A program made the position numbers and the translations under genes. 11,001 nt of DNA from Candidatus Gallibacteroides avistercoris (GTDB lineage: Bacteria; Bacteroidota; Bacteroidia; Bacteroidales; CHK158-818): assembly GCA_018714665.1 (NCBI GenBank), contig DVNA01000095.1:1-11001 (forward strand), in the 5' to 3' direction. This document shows positions 5,308-11,001 of this stretch, piece after piece; position 1 is the first letter of the stretch, and every line of letters begins with the position of its first letter. The notes below the pieces were generated by a model, which saw only the letters and a program-made list of their open reading frames with translations, ran no database searches and had not been told where the DNA came from.

Positions 5308-7668
5308 ATGAAAAGTTTTTTATATTCGTTTAAAAAGTACAAGGTATCGTTTTTGTTGAATATCGTGGGGCTGACCATTGCTTTTGCCGTATTTTACATT
5401 TTGATGGTGCAGGTTCGTTTTGACTGGGGTTTCGACAGTTTCCATGAAGGCGCCGATCGAATTTACCGGTTGGAGAGCCATACCTCCGATTCAAAGAGTG
5501 CGGTATATACATACCCGATGTTGAACCAATTGATAAACGCCTCGCCCGACATCGAAAGTGCCGGAATCTGGTCCTATCCTCGGGATGGTGTTATCAGTAA
5601 GGTCGAAGATGGAGGGCAGCATTTTGTCTCGTGGAGTTTTTGCTGGATTACTCCGGGATATGCCAAAGTATTTACGTTCGATATGATAGAGGGTACGGTC
5701 GATTCGTTGCAGCATGAAAATCTGGCCATCATTCCGCTCAGTCTGGCAGAGAAGGTGTACGGGAAGCGTAAGTCGTATCTGAACGAAGAGTTTGGCGACG
5801 GACAATCTTGGACGCTGCGGGTAGGAGGGGTGTACCGCGATTTTCCTAAAAACTCCATGCTTGGTAATCATGTGTATCAGATTCCGAATGAAGGACAAAT
5901 GAATAACCTCCTGAATGATTGGACCAATGCTAACTATTTTGCCTATTTTAAATTGCGGGAAGGGGCCGATCCCCAACATCTGTTCGATCAGATAGAATTG
6001 CAAACAGGAAGCGGACGAATAATAACTAAGTCCGATTGGGAGGAGGCTGACGAAAAACTCTACCTAAGACCGTTAAAAGATATCTACTATACCACAGACG
6101 TTTTGGGTGAAGACATTTCCTTGCATGGAAACAGGTGGGTAACCCGGTTGTTGTTGTCTATCGCGTTATTGGTCGTGTTCGTTGCCGGGATTAATTTTTT
6201 GAATTTCTCGATAGCATTGGTACCTACCAAGATAAAAGGTATCAATACTCGAATGGTACTGGGTGCGTCGGTTAAACAGTTACGTTTTTCCCTGCTGAAA
6301 GAGGCTGTTTTCTTGACGATTTTCTCATTCTTGTTATCGTTGCTGGTGATATTCCTGCTCTCCCGTACGACCGCCACCTCTTTACTGGACGGAGATATGC
6401 GGTTGCCCAGTCAGCCAGGCTTGGTTCTCATTTCGTTTCTGGTAGCCGTTGCAACCGGTATCTTTTCGAGTCTTTATCCGGCATATTATATTACTTCGTT
6501 CCCTCCGGCAATGGTTGTGAAGGGGTCGTTTGCCCTTTCGCCGCAAGGCAGGGCTTTGCGCAACGGATTGCTCGGGTTTCAATTTACCGTTTCGTTGATT
6601 GTAGTAGCCGTCGTATTGTTTATGGGATTGCAAAACTATTTTCTGATAAACGGGTCGATGGGTTTTGATAAAGACCAATTGGTGAACGTGCAGATGAATA
6701 GCAAAATCCGGATTGATCAACCGGAGGTTTTTATCAGTAAATTAAAACAGAACCCTTTTATAGAAGATGTAGGTTTTATAGAGAGAGCTATTGGAGAGAG
6801 CGATGTCTTCATGGGTTGGGGGCGTAATACCTCCAAAGGAGAGATGATTGATTTTCAGGTATTGCCGGTTACCTATAACTATTTGAAGGTAATGGGTATC
6901 GATGTGTTGGAAGGGAGAGATTTCAGGCAAGAAGATGCAGACAACCAATATGGGAAATTTATTTTTAATCAGGCCGCAAAAAAGAAGTATAATTTGGAGG
7001 TAGGCGATGTGATAAATGCAACCGGAGAGATTATCGGGTTTATGCCCGATATAAAATTCCAGTCGTTTCGTTGGGCCGTTACCCCTATGGCCTTTTATGT
7101 ATGGGGTAAGGAGAATTGGGGTATTCAGGATTATAAGGCGACCGTCCGGGTAAAAGCCGGAGCCGACATGAATCAGGTATCCCGTTACATCCGTTCGGTT
7201 TGTCAGGAACTCTCTCCCGAGACAAATTTCGATTCGGCGGTAAAACCGTTCGATGCGATGCTGAAAAATCTTTACGAACGGGAACGCCGGCAAAATTTCC
7301 TGGTAACACTTTTCTCTTTCTTGGCGATTTTTATCTCGGTGGTGGATGTGTGCGGGTTGATTATTTTTGAAGCACAGGCCCGTCGCAGGGAGATGGGTAT
7401 TTGTAAGGTATTCGGTTCTTCCGAGTCTCAAATCCTGTATCTGTTCAATAAACCCTATATAAGGATGTTGCTGATTTGTTTTGTCATATCCATCCCGATA
7501 ACCTACCAAATAGTCAGCCTCTGGTTGCAAAACTTTGCCTATCACATTCCGGTTTTCTGGTGGGTATTTGCCGTAGCACTGGTTATTCTGTTATTGACGG
7601 TTTCTACAACGGTAACGGTATTGAGCTGGCGAATCGCCCATGAAAACCCGATTGAGTCGTTGAAGTAG
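5308..7668 (+). CDS. FtsX/MacB-type ABC transporter permease (8 TM, duplicated)
   Basis: The 786-residue protein has the Bacteroidota 'putative permease' layout of two MacB-periplasmic/FtsX halves. Membrane segments lie at about 14-34, 278-300, 332-352, 371-392, then 420-441, 663-685, 718-737 and 750-772. The large loops 35-277 and 442-662 are extracytoplasmic. Each half has the cytoplasmic coupling segment after its second helix: KIKGINTRMVLGAS (308-321), degenerate, and RRREMGICKVFGSS (692-705), near consensus. Family members act as mechanotransmitters or lipoprotein/peptide/drug exporters with a separate ATPase. No ATPase, adaptor or sister permease is next to it, although such genes often occur in arrays in this phylum. 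It must borrow an ATPase encoded elsewhere, or work differently; the substrate is unknown. Expression appears to be driven by a sigma-54 promoter with upstream activator sites. A terminator follows after about 25 bp, so it is a single-gene unit. Confidence 0.9.
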   Translation: MKSFLYSFKKYKVSFLLNIVGLTIAFAVFYILMVQVRFDWGFDSFHEGADRIYRLESHTSDSKSAVYTYPMLNQLINASPDIESAGIWSYPRDGVISKVEDGGQHFVSWSFCWITPGYAKVFTFDMIEGTVDSLQHENLAIIPLSLAEKVYGKRKSYLNEEFGDGQSWTLRVGGVYRDFPKNSMLGNHVYQIPNEGQMNNLLNDWTNANYFAYFKLREGADPQHLFDQIELQTGSGRIITKSDWEEADEKLYLRPLKDIYYTTDVLGEDISLHGNRWVTRLLLSIALLVVFVAGINFLNFSIALVPTKIKGINTRMVLGASVKQLRFSLLKEAVFLTIFSFLLSLLVIFLLSRTTATSLLDGDMRLPSQPGLVLISFLVAVATGIFSSLYPAYYITSFPPAMVVKGSFALSPQGRALRNGLLGFQFTVSLIVVAVVLFMGLQNYFLINGSMGFDKDQLVNVQMNSKIRIDQPEVFISKLKQNPFIEDVGFIERAIGESDVFMGWGRNTSKGEMIDFQVLPVTYNYLKVMGIDVLEGRDFRQEDADNQYGKFIFNQAAKKKYNLEVGDVINATGEIIGFMPDIKFQSFRWAVTPMAFYVWGKENWGIQDYKATVRVKAGADMNQVSRYIRSVCQELSPETNFDSAVKPFDAMLKNLYERERRQNFLVTLFSFLAIFISVVDVCGLIIFEAQARRREMGICKVFGSSESQILYLFNKPYIRMLLICFVISIPITYQIVSLWLQNFAYHIPVFWWVFAVALVILLLTVSTTVTVLSWRIAHENPIESLK

Positions 7669-7692
7669 TTTGCCGGCTTGTCCGGTTTCCGG

Positions 7693-7731
7693 GAGGTGCG
7701 TCGGTCGCCCCCCCCGTCGTACCTCTTTTTT
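7693..7731 (+). terminator. Rho-independent terminator of the permease gene
   Basis: GAGGTGCGTCGG (7693-7704) pairs with CCGTCGTACCTC (7714-7725), with one G-U pair and one U-U mismatch. Six T follow (7726-7731). The loop includes most of a run of eight C (7708-7715). It lies 24 bp past the permease stop and insulates uvrD. Confidence 0.85.
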
Positions 7732-7751
7732 GCGTGGAAAATAGGATGGAT

Positions 7752-7798
7752 GGCAGCGGATGCTGCCCGGAAAACCTTCGTCCGTTTCGATGGAAACG
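7752..7798 (+). other. Two small tetraloop hairpins upstream of uvrD
   Basis: GGCAGC/GCTGCC (7752-7757 with 7762-7767) and CGTTTC/GAAACG (7783-7788 with 7793-7798) each form a perfect 6-bp stem with a 4-nt loop. They lie between the permease terminator and uvrD. They may be part of a leader or small RNA, or chance. No promoter is evident in front of them. Confidence 0.25.
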
Positions 7799-7870
7799 TC
7801 TGGCTCGGGGAGATAGCCGTTTGTTGATAAAGAATTTTGCGGGCAGACTCGCTCTTTTGAAAAAAAGCGT

Positions 7871-7878
7871 TACCTTCG
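7871..7878 (+). promoter_or_regulatory. Possible -7 promoter box of uvrD-nspC
   Basis: TACCTTCG differs from TAnnTTTG by one base and lies 21 bp before the GTG start, leaving a leader of about 15 nt. TTTG motifs upstream (7836-7839, 7856-7859) are not at the standard distance. This is the best promoter candidate I see in the gap. Confidence 0.35.
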
Positions 7879-7899
7879 TTTGCGAAATTTTTTTAGTCG

Positions 7900-10230
7900 G
7901 TGAAAGAGATATTAGAAGATCTGAACGAAAGCCAAAAACAGGCGGTGTTGTACAACGACGGGCCGGCTTTGGTAATAGCCGGGGCCGGGTCGGGCAAGAC
8001 GCGGGTATTGACCTATAAAATTGCCTATCTGTTGCAACAGGGCTACCAGCCCTATAACATCATAGCGCTTACCTTTACCAACAAGGCGGCCCGGGAGATG
8101 AAAGAGCGGATTGCCCGGCTGGTAGGCGGCAGTGCCGCTTCGCGCCTCTGGATGGGGACTTTTCATTCCATCTTCTTGCGTATTCTTCGTGTCCATGCCG
8201 ACTTGCTCGGTTTTACCAAAGACCTGACCATCTACGACAGCTCCGACTCGCGCAGCCTGATAAAGGCCATTATCAAAGAGCGGGGATTGGACGACAAGGT
8301 CTATAAGCCGGCCACGGTACAGGCTGTTATTTCCAATGCCAAAAATGCCCTGATTACTCCCCAGGCGTATGCCGCTAACGGCGAGATCGTAGCGGCCGAT
8401 GTGCAGTCGAAGCGTCCCGAAATAAAAGATATTTATCGCACCTACTGGAACCGCTGTTTTACGGCCGGGGCCATGGACTTCGACGACCTGCTGCTCTATA
8501 CCAACATTCTGTTCCGCGATTTTCCCGAGGTGCTGGCCCGCTATCGCGAGCTCTTCCAATACATCCTGGTCGATGAGTACCAGGATACCAATTTTGCCCA
8601 ACACCTGATTGTACGCCAACTGGCCAAGGGGAACAACAAATTGTGTGTGGTGGGCGACGATGCCCAGAGCATTTATTCGTTCCGGGGGGCCCAGATACGC
8701 AACATCCTGAACATCCGCAACGAATATCCCGATTGCCGGATATTCAAGCTGGAACAGAACTACCGCTCTACCCAGACCATCGTCAATGCCGCCAACAGCC
8801 TGATACAAAAGAATAAGGAGCAAATACACAAAAAGGTCTATTCCGAAAACGAGGAGGGCGACAAGTTGGCAGTGCTGAACGCCTATTCCGACTTTGAGGA
8901 GGGCTATCTGGTAGCCGGCAAAATCACGGAGATGCGCATGAAATACCGTTGCCCGTTTTCCGATTTTGCCGTCCTGTACCGTACCAATGCCCAGTCGCGT
9001 ATCTTCGAGGAGGCGTTGCGCAAACGCAACATCCCCTACCGGATATACGGGGGGCTCTCCTTTTATCAGCGGAAAGAGATCAAAGATATTATCGCCTATT
9101 TCCGCATGGCGGTCAATCCCAGCGATGAGGAGGCCCTGAAACGGATTATCAATTACCCGGCGCGGGGCATCGGCGATACAACCGTGGGAAAGATTCAGCA
9201 GTGCGCCAACGTGCAGAACAGCAGTATGTGGCAGGTGCTGGTCGATCCCGTAGGTTCGGGCCTGTCCGTAAACAGCGGGACGGCCAACAAACTGAGTACC
9301 TTTAAGGAGCTGATAGTCGGTTTTCATGCCCTTGTATCCGAAAAGAACGTGCTGGAACTGGCCGAGCAGATTGTCAAACAGTCCGGTATCCTGACAGAGG
9401 TTTACGCCGATCGCTCTACCGAAAACCTGAGCCGGCAGGAGAACATCCAGGAGTTGATGAACGGTATCCGGGAGTTTTGCCTCTCCCGTCAGGAAGAGGG
9501 GCGCGACGATATTTTGCTGACCGATTTCTTGTCGGAAGTTTCGCTGGCTACCGACCAGGACAATACCGACGGGGAAGATGCCGACCAGGTGACGTTGATG
9601 ACCGTGCACGCCTCCAAGGGGCTGGAATTTAACCACGTTTTTGTGGTGGGGTTGGAAGAGGACCTCTTCCCCTCGGCCATGAGCAAAGGGTCGGAACAGG
9701 AGGTAGAGGAGGAGCGGAGGCTGTTTTACGTGGCCATTACCCGGGCACGTCAAAACTGTATCCTCTCTTACGCCTCGACCCGTTACCGCAACGGGCAGAC
9801 CACGGCACTACCCCCCAGCCGTTTCCTGAAAGATATAGACCCGGTTTACCTGTCGTTGCCCGTGGACGCTTCGTTGAGCGAACAGGTCAATCGGCGGGCA
9901 CAGGCATTTGCCGCCCGCTCGGTGGCCGGATGGGGTGAAAAACGCAGGGAATCCGTTTCCGTTCCGGATACCGAGCCGGTATGGAAACAACCCGCTACCC
10001 GGGGGCGGTTACTGAAAATAGATACCTTGCAATTCACCTCGTCTCCTTCCCATACCCCCTCGGACGAAGGCCCTTCGGTAGGGACCCGCATCCAACACGA
10101 CCGTTTCGGGAAAGGAACCGTTACCCAGAGCGAGGGGGCCGGCGACAACCGGAAAATAACTGTCGAGTTTGACCATGTGGGCAAAAAGCAACTGTTGTTG
10201 AAATTCGCAAAATTTACAATCATATCATAA
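7900..10230 (+). CDS. uvrD: UvrD/PcrA-type ATP-dependent 3'-5' DNA helicase
   Basis: This superfamily 1A helicase acts in nucleotide excision repair, mismatch repair and removal of stalled RNA polymerase or RecA. All motifs are present in its 776 residues: Q motif LNESQKQAV (8-16), Walker A AGAGSGKT (27-34), Ia TFTNKAAREM (58-67), GTFHS (86-90), II VDEYQDTN (224-231), III GDDAQSIYSFRGA (252-264), IV EQNYRST (285-291), V TVHASKGLEF (568-577) and VI EEERRLFYVAITRAR (603-617). The linker 655-725 is variable. Residues 727-776 (GTRIQHDRFGKGTV...) form the Tudor-like C-terminal domain that contacts RNA polymerase in PcrA/UvrD, which separates it from Rep. The start must be GTG at 7900: an in-frame TAG lies at 7894-7896 and the first internal ATG falls after Walker A. 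It is probably co-transcribed with nspC, 11 bp downstream. Confidence 0.95.
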   Translation: MKEILEDLNESQKQAVLYNDGPALVIAGAGSGKTRVLTYKIAYLLQQGYQPYNIIALTFTNKAAREMKERIARLVGGSAASRLWMGTFHSIFLRILRVHADLLGFTKDLTIYDSSDSRSLIKAIIKERGLDDKVYKPATVQAVISNAKNALITPQAYAANGEIVAADVQSKRPEIKDIYRTYWNRCFTAGAMDFDDLLLYTNILFRDFPEVLARYRELFQYILVDEYQDTNFAQHLIVRQLAKGNNKLCVVGDDAQSIYSFRGAQIRNILNIRNEYPDCRIFKLEQNYRSTQTIVNAANSLIQKNKEQIHKKVYSENEEGDKLAVLNAYSDFEEGYLVAGKITEMRMKYRCPFSDFAVLYRTNAQSRIFEEALRKRNIPYRIYGGLSFYQRKEIKDIIAYFRMAVNPSDEEALKRIINYPARGIGDTTVGKIQQCANVQNSSMWQVLVDPVGSGLSVNSGTANKLSTFKELIVGFHALVSEKNVLELAEQIVKQSGILTEVYADRSTENLSRQENIQELMNGIREFCLSRQEEGRDDILLTDFLSEVSLATDQDNTDGEDADQVTLMTVHASKGLEFNHVFVVGLEEDLFPSAMSKGSEQEVEEERRLFYVAITRARQNCILSYASTRYRNGQTTALPPSRFLKDIDPVYLSLPVDASLSEQVNRRAQAFAARSVAGWGEKRRESVSVPDTEPVWKQPATRGRLLKIDTLQFTSSPSHTPSDEGPSVGTRIQHDRFGKGTVTQSEGAGDNRKITVEFDHVGKKQLLLKFAKFTIIS

Positions 10231-10241
10231 TCAATAGAACG

Positions 10242-11001
10242 ATGGATATCAACCAAATAGAAACACCGTGTTACGTGTTGGAGGAGAAGTTGCTCCGTCG
10301 CAACCTCTCGCTGATAAAATCGGTCAAGGAGCGTTCGGGGGTGAATATTATTTTGGCATTCAAGGCTTTTGCTTTGTGGAAGGCTTTCCCCATTGTGCGC
10401 GAATACATTCCCTGTTCAACGGCCAGTTCCATCCACGAAGCCCGGTTGGCATTCGAGGAGATGGGCTCTCTGGCGCATACCTATTCGCCCGCTTATACCG
10501 ACAAGGATTTCCCCCAGATTTTGAAATATAGCAGCCACATCACCTTCAACTCCCTTTCGCAGTTTGATTATTTCTATCCCGCGGTACTCCGTTCGGGGAG
10601 GAAGGTGTCGTGCGGCATCCGCATCAATCCCGAATATTCAGCCGTCGAGACAGATTTGTACAATCCCTGTGCCCCCGGTTCCCGGTTGGGGATAACTGCC
10701 GACTTGTTGCCCGATCGGTTGCCCGAGGGGATTGAAGGGTTACATTTCCATACCTTGTGCGAATCTACCTCGTATGAATTGGAGAAGACACTCGACGTAG
10801 TGGAGAAACGGTTCGGAAAATATTTGCAACAGGTCAAGTGGCTCAACATGGGTGGTGGCCATCTGATGACCCGCCAAGGGTACGACGTAGAGCACCTGAT
10901 TCGGGTTTTGAAGGCCTTTCGGGAAAAGCATCCTCATCTGGAACTGATTATGGAGCCTGGCAGCGCGTTTGCCTGGCAAACCGGTTTCTTGCTGGCTTCG
11001 G
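10242..11001 (+). CDS. nspC: Carboxynorspermidine/carboxyspermidine decarboxylase, N-terminal two thirds (cut by window edge)
   Basis: From ATG at 10242, 253 codons run open to the window edge; the family has about 380. NspC is a PLP-dependent fold-III (alanine racemase-like barrel) decarboxylase that makes spermidine or norspermidine from the carboxy form, the last step of the pathway used by Bacteroides instead of SpeD/SpeE. Lys41 in ILAFKAF should hold PLP. Other landmarks are CSTASSIHEARLA (58-70), GIRINPEYSAVETDLYNP (125-142), GLHFHTLCES (166-175), the glycine loop NMGGGH (202-207) and MEPGSAF (237-243). The missing C-terminus should carry the second-subunit active-site Cys and Asp. The gap to uvrD is 11 bp with no terminator, so it is likely in the same transcript. 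The partner dehydrogenase is not in the window. Diaminopimelate and lysine/ornithine decarboxylases share the fold, but these motifs fit NspC best. Confidence 0.93.
   Translation, partial: MDINQIETPCYVLEEKLLRRNLSLIKSVKERSGVNIILAFKAFALWKAFPIVREYIPCSTASSIHEARLAFEEMGSLAHTYSPAYTDKDFPQILKYSSHITFNSLSQFDYFYPAVLRSGRKVSCGIRINPEYSAVETDLYNPCAPGSRLGITADLLPDRLPEGIEGLHFHTLCESTSYELEKTLDVVEKRFGKYLQQVKWLNMGGGHLMTRQGYDVEHLIRVLKAFREKHPHLELIMEPGSAFAWQTGFLLAS

Noticed and set aside
6742..7545. 267-codon minus-strand frame inside the permease gene
   Set aside because: Antisense shadow of a convincing 8-TM permease; composition is unlike a real protein and no promoter lies upstream.
7708..7715. Run of eight C as a phase-variation tract
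   Set aside because: It lies in the loop region of a terminator between genes, not in a promoter or coding region, so slippage would have little effect.
7734..8018. 94-codon plus-strand frame before and overlapping uvrD
   Set aside because: It runs into the uvrD Walker A region in another frame, with no similarity I recognise and no start signals.
7912..9753. 613-codon open frame on the minus strand inside uvrD
   Set aside because: It lies wholly antisense to a helicase with every motif intact; long antisense frames arise from codon bias in GC-richer genes. The translation shows no domain I recognise.

Overview
The window is chromosomal DNA from a member of the Bacteroidota, most likely order Bacteroidales; I cannot fix the genus. 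The evidence is two surface-lipoprotein GH92 mannosidases, an 8-TM FtsX/MacB-type permease typical of this phylum, a carboxy(nor)spermidine decarboxylase, A-rich leaders with almost no Shine-Dalgarno sites, and promoter -7 boxes of the Bacteroidota form TAnnTTTG.

Left part (1-2763, minus strand): two tandem glycoside hydrolase family 92 genes. The complete one (366-2672) is transcribed first, from a probable promoter at about 2760. It is followed by a second, divergent GH92 whose first 95 codons are in the window (286 down to 1). A 16-bp intercistronic hairpin (314-350) probably sets the ratio between them. Residues match the catalytic set and the alpha-1,2 specificity pair recalled for BT3990, so the operon probably trims alpha-mannans or N-glycans at the cell surface or in the periplasm.

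Centre left (2764-4392): a divergent Crp/Fnr-family regulator gene with candidate operators around its start. It ends inside a strong bidirectional terminator shared with the convergent rpiB (ribose-5-phosphate isomerase B). The rpiB start should be moved 20 codons downstream, because the promoter lies inside the longer reading frame.

Centre (4393-7731): an Fe-type superoxide dismutase on the minus strand with its own terminator, then a 336-bp intergenic region, then an 8-TM FtsX/MacB-type ABC permease on the plus strand. The intergenic region is the most interesting part of the window. It holds a near-consensus sigma-54 promoter (-24 TGGCACG, -12 TTGAT). Upstream lie two 17-bp palindromes (TGTCT...AGACA) exactly 21 bp apart at about -111 and -90, the layout expected for a sigma-54 activator (bacterial enhancer-binding protein). 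The permease has no ATPase or adaptor next to it and is closed by its own terminator, so it looks like a single-gene, activator-controlled unit.

Right part (7732-11001, plus strand): a UvrD/PcrA-type helicase that starts at GTG, with the C-terminal Tudor-like domain. Eleven bases later comes nspC (carboxynorspermidine/carboxyspermidine decarboxylase), cut by the window end. The two are probably co-transcribed.

I saw no tRNA, rRNA, CRISPR array, insertion sequence or phage gene. Nothing amounts to a clearly new multi-gene system; the best candidate for undescribed biology is the sigma-54/palindrome control of the orphan permease.
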